From: DATFRY01 sp035489015
Lineage (GTDB): Bacteria > Myxococcota_A > Polyangia > Haliangiales > Haliangiaceae
Direction: 5' to 3'
Assembly (NCBI GenBank): GCA_035489015.1
Contig: DATHKR010000143.1
Coordinates: forward strand, 1 to 64,000
Length of the DNA stretch: 64,000 nucleotides
Shown here: positions 51,824 to 60,397 of the stretch, in pieces
How the letters are laid out: each line of letters opens with the position of its first letter
How positions within the stretch are numbered: the first letter of the stretch is position 1
Made by a program: the position numbers and the translations under genes
Notes under the pieces: model-generated
Databases searched by the model: none
What the model saw: the letters and a program-made list of their open reading frames with translations, nothing else
What the model was told of the DNA's origin: nothing

Positions 51824-51934
51824 CAGACGTCTCTATGCGGCAAACGTCCGGGTTTGTCACCTGGAGGCCGCCGAACGTTCGAGATGAGCGCAAATTCGCA
51901 GCGCCATGCCCGCAGGGGTCCGCAGGCGCCCGCA

Positions 51935-51953
51935 GGCGATCGTCCGGATCGCC
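51935..51953 (-). terminator. Possible hairpin downstream of the OmpA-like gene
   Basis: GGCGATC-GTCCG-GATCGCC has perfect 7-base arms, about 31 bases after the OmpA stop (51985, minus). No T-run follows, so it is a weak candidate. The rest of the 161-base gap has several CCCGCAGG-like direct repeats but no gene. Confidence 0.3.
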
Positions 51954-51984
51954 CGCGGGATCACCCGCGGCAGGTGCTGGTCGG

Positions 51985-52560
51985 CTACCGCTTGCGCTTG
52001 AGGATCTTGAACTCGACCCGGCGGTTCTTGTAGCGACCCTCCGGAGTCTTGTTGGTGTCGACCGGCTCCTTCTCACCATAGCCGCGCGGCACCAGCCGCT
52101 TGCCCGAGATGCCCTGCTCCATGAGGTACTTCCTGACCGAGCGGGCGCGGGCGCGGGACAGCTTGCGGTTGTAGTGCGAGCCGGCGCGCGCGTCGGTGTG
52201 GCCCTCGACGCGGATGCGGAGGATCTCCGGGTGCTCCTTGAGAGCGTCGGCGACCTCGCTGAGCAGCTTCTCGGAGTCGGGGAGGAGCGTGGCCGAGCCG
52301 CTCTTGAACTGCACGACCTCGGACAGCTCGATCGACTCCTCCTTCACCTCGACCCGCTTCTCGGGCTCCGGCTCCGGCTCCGGCTCCTTCTCGGGCTCCG
52401 GCTCCGGCTCCGGCGGGGGCGGCTTGGTCACCGAGCAGCGATAGGCCGGCGCCGACCAGCTCATGACCGGATGACACTCTCGCTTGTCCGCCGGGGCCGC
52501 GCTGGCCGTGTTGGAGACGAGGAGGGCGAGCATGCTCGCCAGAAGCAGACTAGAGCGCAT
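51985..52560 (-). CDS. OmpA-family peptidoglycan-binding protein
   Basis: The 191-residue protein has a signal peptide ending SNTASAAPADK. Then comes a Pro/Glu-rich spacer (PEPEPEKEPEPEPEPEK). The OmpA C-terminal domain (~85-190) shows VQFKSGSATLLPDSEKLLSEVADAL, RIRVEGHTDARAGSHYNRKLSRARARSVRKYL and the late VPRGYGEKEPVDTN...GRYKNRRVEF. These match the diaminopimelate-binding fold that tethers the outer membrane to peptidoglycan. Two cysteines lie ahead of the spacer. The ATG lies within the end of the upstream Asp-rich gene (11-base overlap), so both come from one transcript. Confidence 0.92.
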   Translation of the reverse strand: MRSSLLLASMLALLVSNTASAAPADKRECHPVMSWSAPAYRCSVTKPPPPEPEPEPEKEPEPEPEPEKRVEVKEESIELSEVVQFKSGSATLLPDSEKLLSEVADALKEHPEILRIRVEGHTDARAGSHYNRKLSRARARSVRKYLMEQGISGKRLVPRGYGEKEPVDTNKTPEGRYKNRRVEFKILKRKR

Positions 52561-53596
52561 AGCTCACCCCCAGCGTGAGAGTGCGGAAGTCGGCGCCGGC
52601 GCCATCCGCACCGCCTGCGATGAAGGGCAGGCTGAAGGCCAGGTCGACGCCCAGCTTCTCGCTCACCATGTACTTGACGCCCAGCGACACGCCGATCAGA
52701 TACGTGTCACCGGTCTCGTTGAACGGCACGGTCGCGCCGACCTGCGCCGCGATGCCGAGCTGCGACGAGATCGCGTAGAGGACGTTGATCGGCAGGGTGA
52801 AGATTTCCTTGTTCGTCGAGACCACCACATCGACCTCACCCTCGGGCTCGCGCTCGGTCAGGCCGAAGAAGATGTTCGGATCGAGCTCGAGGGCGAGGCT
52901 GCCGCTGGCCCACCGACCGACCACGCCGAGCTTCAGCGCCAGCGCGAGCGGATCGATCGTCTTGGCGAACAGACCGAGGTCGGCCGCCGCGGTCAGGTTG
53001 CCCTCGCTGTAGAAGTGATAGCGGCCGTCGATGCCGACGCTGTTGTAGAGCTTGGCGCAGCCGTTCTCCTCGCCGGTGAGGCAGAGGCCCTGGCCGACTC
53101 CGCCCCACAGACCGGTCGCGCCCTGGCCGCTGTGGACCAGGCCGACGGTGAGGTCGTCGTTCACCCCGTACCAGATGTCCGGCGCCAGCGAGACCGGCTT
53201 GCCGACGAGGTCGGTGGTGAGGTTGACCTGGAGGAAGGCCTGGATGAGGACGCCCCCCTGGGGCAGCGTCATCCGCTGCTCCTCGCTGCTCGGCCCGCCG
53301 GTGACGTCGCCGGTCGAGACCTCGGCGCTGCCGCCTACCTCGGCGCTGGCGTCGTCGTCGCCCTTGGCGTCGTCGTCGCCCTTGGCGTCGTCCTCGCCCT
53401 TGGCGTCGTCGTCGCTCTTGGCGTCGTCGTCGTCCTTGGCCTCGTCGCCCTTGGCGTCGTCGCCCTTGGCGTCGCTTTCGGGCTCCTCGGAGAGGACCTC
53501 TTCCTCGCCGCTGCCTTCCTCTTCCTGGGCGCTCACGGCGCCGATACGCGGTCCTATCAGGATCGCGAGCGCGATGGGAAATGCAACTCTACGCAC
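52550..53596 (-). CDS. Probable outer-membrane protein with an Asp/Ala/Lys repeat region
   Basis: The 348-residue protein has a signal peptide ending AVSAQEEE. Residues ~30-90 are low complexity: seven or more units of DDDAKG(D/E/S). From ~110 on, a barrel-like domain alternates strands (VLIQAFLQVNLTTDLVGKPVSLAPDIWYGVNDDLTVGLVHSGQ, GIDGRYHFYSEGNLTAAADLGLFA), closing with RTLTLGVSYAL. The family is unknown. GTG 53596 is supported by GGAGGTGA 4 bases upstream, a perfect anti-16S match. It is the first gene of the OmpA operon, so the two may act together in envelope anchoring. Confidence 0.7.
   Translation of the reverse strand: MRRVAFPIALAILIGPRIGAVSAQEEEGSGEEEVLSEEPESDAKGDDAKGDEAKDDDDAKSDDDAKGEDDAKGDDDAKGDDDASAEVGGSAEVSTGDVTGGPSSEEQRMTLPQGGVLIQAFLQVNLTTDLVGKPVSLAPDIWYGVNDDLTVGLVHSGQGATGLWGGVGQGLCLTGEENGCAKLYNSVGIDGRYHFYSEGNLTAAADLGLFAKTIDPLALALKLGVVGRWASGSLALELDPNIFFGLTEREPEGEVDVVVSTNKEIFTLPINVLYAISSQLGIAAQVGATVPFNETGDTYLIGVSLGVKYMVSEKLGVDLAFSLPFIAGGADGAGADFRTLTLGVSYAL
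53341..53480 (-). repeat. 18-base coding minisatellite (DDDAKG units)
   Basis: Units of 18 bases, plus-strand reading GGCGTCGTCGTCGCCCTT, recur about six times with single-base changes, then two 15-base units. They keep the reading frame of the host gene, so unit number can vary without a frameshift. Confidence 0.85.
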
Positions 53597-53600
53597 CTAG

Positions 53601-53608
53601 TCACCTCC
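53601..53608 (-). promoter_or_regulatory. Strong ribosome binding site GGAGGTGA
   Basis: It lies 4 bases before GTG 53596 and settles that start. It is one of the best Shine-Dalgarno matches in the window. Confidence 0.8.
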
Positions 53609-53621
53609 ATGTCGAAGCGAA

Positions 53622-54620
53622 CTACTCGAGACCGGTCATCCAGGTCGCCGTCGGCTTGGTTTCGAAGTGGTGGGTCGACTGCATCACGCGCACCGTGCCG
53701 GAGCGCGAACGCATGACCACCGACTCGGTCTTGGCGCCGCCGCCGAAGAAACGCACGCCGTCCAGGAAGGATCCCTGGGTCACCCCGGTGGCCGCGAACA
53801 TCACGTGTCCGCTGGCCAGGTCGTCGAGGTGGTAGATGCGATGCTCGTCCACGATGCCCATCGCGAGGGCGCGGGCGCGCTCCTCGTCGCTGCGGAACTT
53901 GAGACGGGCCTGCATGTCGCCATTGACGCAGCGCAGCGCAGCGGCGGCGATGACTCCCTCGGGCGCTCCACCGGTCCCGAACAGAACGTCGATACCCGAC
54001 TCTTCCTTGCAGGTCATGATCGCGGCCGAGACGTCGCCGTCGCCGATCAGGCGGATCCGCGCCCCGGTCTGCCGGACCTCGCCGATCAGGTCGGCGTGGC
54101 GCGGGCGGTCGAGGATGATGGTCGTCAGGTCTTGCACCTTGCGGTTCTTGACCCGCGCGATCTGCTCGAGGTTCCAGGTCCAGCTCTCGCGCAGGTCGAT
54201 GACGCCGCGCGCCTCCGGGCCGACCGCGATCTTCTCCATATATGTGTCGGGCGCGTTCAAGAACTGGCCGTCGTCGGCGATCGCGATGACCGAGATGGCG
54301 TCCGGCGCGCCGGTGGCGCACAGGTTGGTCCCCTCGAGCGGGTCGACCGCGATGTCGACCTTGGGCGAGCGCGCGTCGTCGGCGACCCAGCCGGCCCCGA
54401 CCCGCTCGCCGATGTAGAGCATGGGCGCCTCGTCGCGCTCGCCCTCGCCGATGACGACGGTGCCGCGGATGTCGATCGAGTCGAACATGTGGCGCATCGC
54501 CTCGACCGCCACGTGGTCGGCGTGGTTGCGATCACCGAAGCCCATCTGGCGCGCGGACGCCAGCGCGGCCATCTCGGTCACGCGTACCACCTCGAGAGCC
54601 AGATTGCGGTCATTCAGCAC
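53622..54620 (-). CDS. glpX: Class II fructose-1,6-bisphosphatase (GlpX)
   Basis: The protein has 332 residues, the usual length. Family motifs are present: GFGDRNHADHVAVEAMRHM, VVIGEGERDEAPMLYIGE (metal-binding GEGERDEAP), DIAVDPLEGTN (metal/phosphate loop), GDGDVSAAI and GTGGAPEGVIAAAALRC. It cleaves fructose-1,6-bisphosphate to fructose-6-phosphate in gluconeogenesis in the cytoplasm. The GTG start has GGAGG 6 bases upstream, and a standard promoter lies further up. It stands as its own unit between the YbgC-type gene and the outer-membrane operon. Confidence 0.96.
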   Translation of the reverse strand: MLNDRNLALEVVRVTEMAALASARQMGFGDRNHADHVAVEAMRHMFDSIDIRGTVVIGEGERDEAPMLYIGERVGAGWVADDARSPKVDIAVDPLEGTNLCATGAPDAISVIAIADDGQFLNAPDTYMEKIAVGPEARGVIDLRESWTWNLEQIARVKNRKVQDLTTIILDRPRHADLIGEVRQTGARIRLIGDGDVSAAIMTCKEESGIDVLFGTGGAPEGVIAAAALRCVNGDMQARLKFRSDEERARALAMGIVDEHRIYHLDDLASGHVMFAATGVTQGSFLDGVRFFGGGAKTESVVMRSRSGTVRVMQSTHHFETKPTATWMTGLE

Positions 54621-54644
54621 GGAGCACCTCCACCCATCAGGGCG

Positions 54645-54674
54645 AGCCTAAACCACCACCCACGCCCCCATCAA
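54645..54674 (-). promoter_or_regulatory. Sigma-70-type promoter of glpX
   Basis: TTGATG (54674-54669) and TAGGCT (54650-54645) on the minus strand are separated by 18 bases. The expected start lies near 54638, leaving a leader of about 18 bases that contains the Shine-Dalgarno of glpX. Confidence 0.6.
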
Positions 54675-54691
54675 CCGATCGGCCCGCCTCG

Positions 54692-55081
54692 CTATGCGCC
54701 GGGGGCGAACGCGGCGCGCAGCTCGGGTGGGATGCGGCGCGGCCGGCCGCTCGAATCGATGCAGGCATGCATGGTATGCCCCTCCGCCAGGAGCTCCTCG
54801 CCGCGCCGGATCGCGTACGAGAAGCGGATGCTCGCGTGGCCGAGCGCGGCCACGCCGATGTCGACGTCGAGCAGGTCCTCGTAGTGGGCGGGGCGGCGGT
54901 AGCGACAGCTCGCCTCCGCCACCGGGAACTGCACGCCCAGCCGGGTCAGATCGCGGCCCGACAGCCCGCGATCGCGCATCATCGCGGCCCGGGCCGACTC
55001 GAAGTAGCGCAGGTAGTTGGCGTAGTACACGACTCCCATCTGGTCGGTGTCGCCGAAGATGACGCGCACTTGATGGATCAC
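54692..55081 (-). CDS. ybgC: Acyl-CoA thioesterase (YbgC/4-hydroxybenzoyl-CoA thioesterase family)
   Basis: The 129-residue hot-dog fold protein starts HQVRVIFGDTDQMGVVYYANYLRYFESAR: the catalytic Asp of GDTDQMGVVYYANY and the YxxxFExxR helix are diagnostic for YbgC-type thioesterases. It then has VAEASCRYRRPAHYEDLLDVDIGV and SIRFSYAIRRGEELLAEGHTMHACID. Family members hydrolyse short-chain or aromatic acyl-CoAs, and YbgC belongs to the Tol-Pal cluster in many proteobacteria. No tol gene is here. The GTG start comes 1 base after the hom stop, so it is coupled to hom. Confidence 0.88.
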   Translation of the reverse strand: MIHQVRVIFGDTDQMGVVYYANYLRYFESARAAMMRDRGLSGRDLTRLGVQFPVAEASCRYRRPAHYEDLLDVDIGVAALGHASIRFSYAIRRGEELLAEGHTMHACIDSSGRPRRIPPELRAAFAPGA

Positions 55082-55082
55082 G

Positions 55083-56396
55083 TCACTCCGCCATGCGCAC
55101 GAGCGAAGGTGGCTCTACTACGGTGGCGAGCCGCGCGATCTGCCCCAGCGCATGTCGGACGTTCCCCTCGCGCACCCGGTGGGTGAGCATGACCACCTGG
55201 ACCGGCCGGCCCGGGTCGCGCGGACCCTCCTGGATGACCTGGGCGATCGAGATCTCGTGATCGCCCAGGACCGTGGTGAGCTGGCCGAGCACGCCGGGGC
55301 GATCGAGCACCGCGCAGCGCAGGTAGTAGCGCGTCTCCAGCGCGTCCATCGAGCGGAGCGGCCGCGCCGGCACTCGCTGGTAGCTGCGCAGCGGCATGCG
55401 GCCGGTCGCGCCGGCGCAAACGTTGCGGCTGATCTCGATCAGGTCGGAGACCACCGCCATGGCGGTCGGCATCATGCCGGCCCCGGCGCCGTAGTAGAGC
55501 GACGCGCCGAGCGCGTACGACCTGACGTAGAGCGCGTTCTTGGCGCCGGACACCGCGGCCAGCAGCCAGCTGCGCGGGATCATCGTCGGGTGCACGCGCG
55601 CCTCGATGCCGTCCGGATGCTCGGCCGCGATGACCATCGGCTTGATGACGTAGCCGAACCGGTCCGCCATGTCGAAGTCGATCGGCTGCAGCCGCTCGAT
55701 GCCCTCGACGAACAGGTCGGCCACCGCCACCCGCGCGCCGAAGCACAGCATGAGCAGGATGGCCAGCTTGTGGGCCGCGTCGCCGCCGCCCACGTCGAGG
55801 GCCGGATCCGCCTCGGCGTAGCCGAGCGCCTGCGCCTCGGCCAGCGCGTCGGCGAAGCCGCGCCGCTCGCCGCGCGCGCCCGCGCCGGCCATCGCGGTCA
55901 GGAGGAAGTTCGAGGTGCCGTTGACGATGCCGTGGATCGACTCGATCCGGTCCGAGGCCAGCCCCTCGCGCAGCGCACGGATGATCGGCACGCCCCCGCA
56001 CACCGCCGCCTCGAAGTAGACGTCCACCCCGCGCCGCTCGGCCGCGGCGAACACCTCCTCGCCGTGGATGGCCAGGAGCGCCTTGTTGGCGGTGACCACG
56101 TGCACGCCGCGGTCGACCGCGCGCAGCACGTAGCCCAGCGCCTCGCGCTCGCCGCCGACCAGCTCGCACACGATCTCGACGTCGGGTCGGTCGATGACCG
56201 CGGCCGCGTCGGTCGTGACCAGGGCCGGGTCGACGTCGACCAGGCGGGGCTTGTCCAGCTCGCGCACCGCGATGGCGCGCACCGCCACCCGCGCGCCCAG
56301 GCGGGCCTCGATGGCCGGGGCGTTGTCGGCCAGGAGCTTGACCACCCCGGCCCCCACGTTGCCCAGCCCGAGCAGGCCGACGCCGATCTCGCGCAT
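55083..56396 (-). CDS. hom: Homoserine dehydrogenase with C-terminal ACT domain
   Basis: The 437-residue enzyme has the NAD(P) motif GLLGLGNVGAGVV, then VTANKALLA, YFEAAVCGGVPIIRALREGL and GIVNGTSNFLLT, all diagnostic. The substrate-site AQALGYAEADPALDVGGGDAAHKLAIL follows, and an ACT-type regulatory domain lies at ~350-430 (VLDRPGVLGQLTTVLGDHEISIAQVIQEG), which usually gives threonine feedback. It reduces aspartate semialdehyde to homoserine. The start is ATG 56396 or 56408. TATGAC ends 7 bases before 56396 and would overlap 56408. YbgC follows directly. Confidence 0.95.
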   Translation of the reverse strand: MREIGVGLLGLGNVGAGVVKLLADNAPAIEARLGARVAVRAIAVRELDKPRLVDVDPALVTTDAAAVIDRPDVEIVCELVGGEREALGYVLRAVDRGVHVVTANKALLAIHGEEVFAAAERRGVDVYFEAAVCGGVPIIRALREGLASDRIESIHGIVNGTSNFLLTAMAGAGARGERRGFADALAEAQALGYAEADPALDVGGGDAAHKLAILLMLCFGARVAVADLFVEGIERLQPIDFDMADRFGYVIKPMVIAAEHPDGIEARVHPTMIPRSWLLAAVSGAKNALYVRSYALGASLYYGAGAGMMPTAMAVVSDLIEISRNVCAGATGRMPLRSYQRVPARPLRSMDALETRYYLRCAVLDRPGVLGQLTTVLGDHEISIAQVIQEGPRDPGRPVQVVMLTHRVREGNVRHALGQIARLATVVEPPSLVRMAE

Positions 56397-56453
56397 CCGG
56401 CGCGTCATACCACGCGGCCCGAGTTCGCGTGTGGATCGGGCCGGCCGGCCCGC

Positions 56454-56459
56454 TATCAT
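56454..56459 (+). promoter_or_regulatory. -10 hexamer TATCAT, candidate leaderless promoter
   Basis: TATCAT ends 6 bases before ATG 56466, with no Shine-Dalgarno. The divergent hom promoter lies within the same ~60 bases. Confidence 0.55.
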
Positions 56460-56465
56460 CGCCCG

Positions 56466-57779
56466 ATGCGCTGCCTGGCACTGGCCCTGTTCCTGTCGGC
56501 GCTGGCCGGCTGCGGTGACCATGACGGCAGGGCGATCCGCGACGGCGGGAACGGCTCCTTGCCCGGCGACGCCGCGCCGACACCGCCGCCCGACGCGCCG
56601 TTGCCCGACGCGCCGCCGCCCGACGCGCGACCGCGACCGGTGGCCAGCTGCGAGCGGCGGCCCGGCACCAACGTGGTCGTGCGCCGGTTCGCGACCATCG
56701 AGCAGTCGGGCGGCGCCTTGTTGGTGACGTCGCCCCCGTACGACCCGCGCCTGTTCGTGGTCAACCACGACGGCCAGATCCGGATCGTCGAGGACGAGGT
56801 CCTGGTGCCGGCCCCGTTCCTCGACGTCAGCGACCGGATCGCGCTGGCCAACGAGCAGGGGCTGCTCGGCCTGGTGTTCCACCCGGACTACGAGACCAAC
56901 CGGACCTTCTACATCTACTACGCGTCGGCCGACGCCAACGTGGTGGAGCGGTGGACCACGCGCGCCGACGACCCGTCGACCGGCGATCCGGAAAGCGCGG
57001 AGATCGTGCTCACCATCCCGGACCGGTTCCCCAACCACAACGGCGGCATGATGGCGTTCGGTCCGGACGGCTACCTCTACATCGGCACCGGCGACGGCGG
57101 CGGGCGCAGCGATCCGGACGAGAACGCCGAGGACCGGATGTCGCTCCTGGGCAAGATGCTGCGCATCGACGTCGACCACCCGGACCGGGGGCGGCTGTAC
57201 GGCATCCCGTCGGACAACCCGTTCGCGGCCGGCGGCGGCGCGCCCGAGGTCTACATGCTGGGCCTGCGCAACCCGTGGCGCTGGTCGTTCGACGACAACG
57301 GCGACCTGTACATCGGCGACGTCGGCTTCAGCACCTACGAGGAGCTCGACATCGTGCCGGCCGGCACCGGCGCCGGCCTCGACTTCGGCTGGGACCGGAT
57401 CGAGGGCAACGGCCACTGCAACGAGCCGGCCACCGGCTGCGACCCGATCGGCACCACCCTGCCGGTCCACGAGTGGACCCACGAGAACACGGGCGAGGGC
57501 GTCGCCTTCTGCGCCATCATCGGCGGCGCTGTCTACCGCGGCGACTGCTACCCGGATCTGGTCGGGACCTACCTGTTCACCGATTTCTGCAACGACGCGG
57601 TGTGGGGCCTGCGCGCCGAGGGCGGCGTCATCACCCAGGAGCCGGCCCGGCTGCCGAACACGCGCGGGAACGGCTTCGTCAGCCTTCACGCCAGCTCGAC
57701 CGGCGAGCTCTACCTCACCACCAGCGTCGGCGGCCTCTTCCACATCGAGGTCGGCCCGGAGGAAGCGCCGCCGCCCTGA
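56466..57779 (+). CDS. PQQ-dependent sugar/aldose dehydrogenase-like lipoprotein (soluble GDH fold)
   Basis: The protein has 437 residues. The signal FLSALAGCGDHDG has a lipobox, followed by a Pro/Asp-rich linker to ~residue 60. The six-bladed propeller follows: LFVVNHDGQIRIVEDEVLVPAPFLD, NEQGLLGLVFHPDYETNRTFYIYYA, NHNGGMMAFGPDGYLYIGTGDGGG, LLGKMLRIDVDHPDRGRLYGIPSDNPFAAGG and GLRNPWRWSFDDNGDLYIGDVG. These match the sGDH/aldose dehydrogenase family, which oxidises sugars in the periplasm. The GNGHCNE...FTDFC stretch is typical of the family's cysteine-bearing relatives. The stop abuts the OPT gene's stop. Confidence 0.88.
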   Translation: MRCLALALFLSALAGCGDHDGRAIRDGGNGSLPGDAAPTPPPDAPLPDAPPPDARPRPVASCERRPGTNVVVRRFATIEQSGGALLVTSPPYDPRLFVVNHDGQIRIVEDEVLVPAPFLDVSDRIALANEQGLLGLVFHPDYETNRTFYIYYASADANVVERWTTRADDPSTGDPESAEIVLTIPDRFPNHNGGMMAFGPDGYLYIGTGDGGGRSDPDENAEDRMSLLGKMLRIDVDHPDRGRLYGIPSDNPFAAGGGAPEVYMLGLRNPWRWSFDDNGDLYIGDVGFSTYEELDIVPAGTGAGLDFGWDRIEGNGHCNEPATGCDPIGTTLPVHEWTHENTGEGVAFCAIIGGAVYRGDCYPDLVGTYLFTDFCNDAVWGLRAEGGVITQEPARLPNTRGNGFVSLHASSTGELYLTTSVGGLFHIEVGPEEAPPP

Positions 57780-59537
57780 TCAGCGCATGACGCTGAGGAC
57801 CCCGATCGCGACCAGAAGCGGGATGATGACCGCCACGATCGCCTCGCCGGCGATCATGCCGGAGGCGAGCGGGATGGCCAGGCTGCGCGCGCTGTGCGGC
57901 GACGACCGCTTCCAGAACAGGTGGAGGATGGCGCCGATGAACATGGTGAACACGACCAGGCCGGGCACCACCATGCCGATGCCGACCGCGGTGGGCGACG
58001 GCAGGAACTTCTTCCACCGGGTCTCCATCACGGTCATGGCGATGCCGAGCAGGCCGAACAAGATCGCGGCCGCGCCGGCCCAGCGGCCCATCGCGTCGCC
58101 GCCCAGCACCAGGAACTCGGCGAAGCCGGCCACCCGCTGCGAGATCGGCGAGGACAGCCCGTCGCCGCCGATGCCGTAGGTCTTGCGCAGAAGCGGGTAC
58201 ATCCAGGCGACCGCGAACGCCCCGATCGGCGCGGCCATCAGCTGCGAGTAGGTGAGGAAGCGCGGCGTCGACCCGATGATGTGGCCGGCCTTGTAGTCCT
58301 GCATGATCGCCTCGGACTGGACGGCGATGGTGCCGGTGGTGCCGCTGGTGGCGATGTTGACCGTGACGTTGCCGGGGGCGAGCGCGCCGAAGATCGCCTG
58401 CATGAGGTTGGTGACCTGGCTGATCGGTCCCCAGTTGGTCTCGCCGAGGACGCGCAGGCCGACCAGCATGAGCGGCAGCGACAGCGCCACCGACACGATC
58501 GGCATCCACCAGTTGAGGGCGAAGATCCAGATCTGGAGGACGATGAGCGCCGCGGTGGCCAGGCCGACGCCGATGAACACCCAGCGGATCGGGAACTCGT
58601 CCGAGCTGACCGCCCCGCGCGACAGGTTGGTGAACGTGCGGGCCAGCGCCCGCCACTTCAGGGCCAGCGCGGTCAGCCCGGCGCAGATGATCATCGAGAC
58701 GCCCGGCCACATCATCCAGCGCAGGATGTCAGGCCGGAGCGGGGCGGCGATGATGCCGTTGGCCATGAGGAACTTCGGCGCGATGACCCAGGCCAGGAGC
58801 GCGCCGATCGCCATGCTGGTGGTGATGCGGAGGCCGATGATGACCCCGGAGCCGATCGAGAGCAGGCTGATCTGGAAGCCGGCCCCGGTGGTGGCCGCGG
58901 TCAGCCCGAACATGGTGGGCAGCACCACCTCGGGGATGAGTCGCCCGCCCCACGGCTGCTGCAGGAACATGAGGATGCCGGACAGCACGGTGCCGACCGC
59001 GAGCGCGATGGCCGGGTTGCGCGCCTCGGGGCCGCGCGAGTCGAGCACGATGATCGTCTCGGCCGCGGCGACGCCGTCGGCGTAGGTCAGCTTCTCCTCG
59101 ACCACGTAGTGGCGGCGGAGCGGCACGGCCAGGAGCAGGCCGAGGATGCTGGCGGCGGCCAGCCACAGGAACGACTGGAACCGGGTCGGCGCGAAGTCGT
59201 AGTGGAGCTTGGGCGACTGGTGGAGCAGGTCGAAGGCGGCCAGGATCACGCACATGAACGCGGTCTGGGCGGCCGAGGTGCCCGCGGTCTGGACGATGTT
59301 GTTCTCCCAGCGGTTGAAGTCGCGGAAGAAGATGCCCAGGGCCAGGTAGCCGAAGAACGCGGCCACCACCGACACGTTGGGCCCGAAGCCGAGCTTCAGG
59401 ACCACGTACGGGTAGGACGCGCCCATGATCGCGGCCACCACCATGCCGGCGATGAGCGCGCGGGGAGTCAGCTCGGGGGTCCCCGGTGGCTTGGGAATGA
59501 CTCCTGCGATCTCGTCGCCGGGAGGAGCGTCGTTCAT
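57780..59537 (-). CDS. OPT-family oligopeptide transporter
   Basis: The 585-residue protein has about fourteen TM segments. The N-terminus PGTPELTPRALIAGMVVAAIMG precedes the first helix. NRWENNIVQTAGTSAAQTAFMC and the Gly-rich loop GPEARNPAIALAVGTVLSGILMF follow, and later helices carry IATSGTTGTIAVQSEAIMQDYKAGHIIG. OPT transporters take up small peptides or metal chelates, driven by protons. The start at 59537 has TACGGT ending 8 bases upstream. The frame stays open 53 codons further, but without TM-like content. It is divergent from the ferritin-like gene. Confidence 0.9.
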   Translation of the reverse strand: MNDAPPGDEIAGVIPKPPGTPELTPRALIAGMVVAAIMGASYPYVVLKLGFGPNVSVVAAFFGYLALGIFFRDFNRWENNIVQTAGTSAAQTAFMCVILAAFDLLHQSPKLHYDFAPTRFQSFLWLAAASILGLLLAVPLRRHYVVEEKLTYADGVAAAETIIVLDSRGPEARNPAIALAVGTVLSGILMFLQQPWGGRLIPEVVLPTMFGLTAATTGAGFQISLLSIGSGVIIGLRITTSMAIGALLAWVIAPKFLMANGIIAAPLRPDILRWMMWPGVSMIICAGLTALALKWRALARTFTNLSRGAVSSDEFPIRWVFIGVGLATAALIVLQIWIFALNWWMPIVSVALSLPLMLVGLRVLGETNWGPISQVTNLMQAIFGALAPGNVTVNIATSGTTGTIAVQSEAIMQDYKAGHIIGSTPRFLTYSQLMAAPIGAFAVAWMYPLLRKTYGIGGDGLSSPISQRVAGFAEFLVLGGDAMGRWAGAAAILFGLLGIAMTVMETRWKKFLPSPTAVGIGMVVPGLVVFTMFIGAILHLFWKRSSPHSARSLAIPLASGMIAGEAIVAVIIPLLVAIGVLSVMR

Positions 59538-59545
59538 GGCCGGCG

Positions 59546-59551
59546 ACCGTA
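59546..59551 (-). promoter_or_regulatory. -10 hexamer TACGGT of the OPT transporter gene
   Basis: TACGGT on the minus strand ends 8 bases before ATG 59537. No Shine-Dalgarno is present. The remaining ~200 bases to the ferritin-like gene hold no other clear site. Confidence 0.4.
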
Positions 59552-59736
59552 ACACGATCGGCCTGGAGGGCGGGCTGACCGGCCGGCGACCCGATGAGCG
59601 CCATTGCGCGGGCGTGGCGTCTCGCCCCGCACGGAGCGCCCGCGCTGCGCCCTGACGCCAGCGTCGACGCGCGGATCCGATGGCGCGCGGTGGCACCCGT
59701 CGTGCAACCGCGTCCGACCAGCGAAACGATCAAGCC

Positions 59737-59741
59737 AGGAG
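59737..59741 (+). promoter_or_regulatory. Ribosome binding site AGGAG of the ferritin-like gene
   Basis: AGGAG lies 8 bases before ATG 59750 but only 2 before ATG 59744, which favours the downstream ATG. Confidence 0.6.
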
Positions 59742-59749
59742 AAATGACG

Positions 59750-60370
59750 ATGCCATCGACAAACGGTGCCAAGGCGGACAAGCAGGCCGGCATGGCCAAC
59801 CTGCTCTACCAGGTGCTCGAGACCGAGCTGGGCGGTGTCCAGGTCTACCGGACCGCCCTGCAGTGCGTGATCAACGAAGACCTTCGCGGTGAGTGGCAGA
59901 AGTACCTGAGCGAGACCGAGCACCACGTCGAGGTCGCGCGCGGGATGCTCGAGAAGCTGGGCCTCGATCCCGAGGTCGAGACCCCGGGCCGCATGGTGGT
60001 CCGCCACATCGGCAAGTCCTTGGTCGAGGCCATGGAGAAGGCGCGCGAGGCCGGCAAGCCCGAGGACGCCCAGGTGGTCGCCGCCGAGTGCGTGGTCGAG
60101 GCCGAGACCAAGGACCACATGAACTGGGAGCTGGTCGGCGTGCTCGGCGAGAAGACCAAGGGCGACGCGGGCAAGATCCTGCGCGAGGCCCACCAGGAGG
60201 TCGAGAAGGAGGAGGACCACCACCTCTATCACACGACCGGCTGGGCTCGTGAGCTGTGGATCGAGTCGCTCGGCCTGCCGGCGGTGCTGCCGCCGCCCGA
60301 GGAGGAGAAGAACGTGGAGACCGCGATCGGGGCCGCCCGGGCCAAGAACGCGCGCACCGACATGCTGTGA
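59750..60370 (+). CDS. Ferritin-like four-helix-bundle protein
   Basis: The 206-residue protein is almost wholly helical. It has metal-ligand-like residues at helix positions typical of ferritin-like proteins: LYQVLETELGGVQVYRTALQC (Glu), LSETEHHVEVARGML (E-x-x-H), VVEAETKDHMNWEL (Glu, His) and EVEKEEDHHLYHTTGWAREL. The pattern of two E and E-x-x-H pairs suggests a di-iron site, but the exact family could not be settled: rubrerythrin-like, manganese-catalase-like and Dps-like remain open. It could store iron or detoxify peroxide. It is a single-gene unit, divergent from OPT. Confidence 0.75.
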   Translation: MPSTNGAKADKQAGMANLLYQVLETELGGVQVYRTALQCVINEDLRGEWQKYLSETEHHVEVARGMLEKLGLDPEVETPGRMVVRHIGKSLVEAMEKAREAGKPEDAQVVAAECVVEAETKDHMNWELVGVLGEKTKGDAGKILREAHQEVEKEEDHHLYHTTGWARELWIESLGLPAVLPPPEEEKNVETAIGAARAKNARTDML

Positions 60371-60397
60371 CGGTGCGGCTCGCCGCGCGCGCGATCG

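Noticed and set aside
53341..53480. GTC/GTCGTC-rich stretch as a structural or origin-like DNA repeat
   Set aside because: It follows the codon frame of the Asp/Ala/Lys repeat and is explained by coding.
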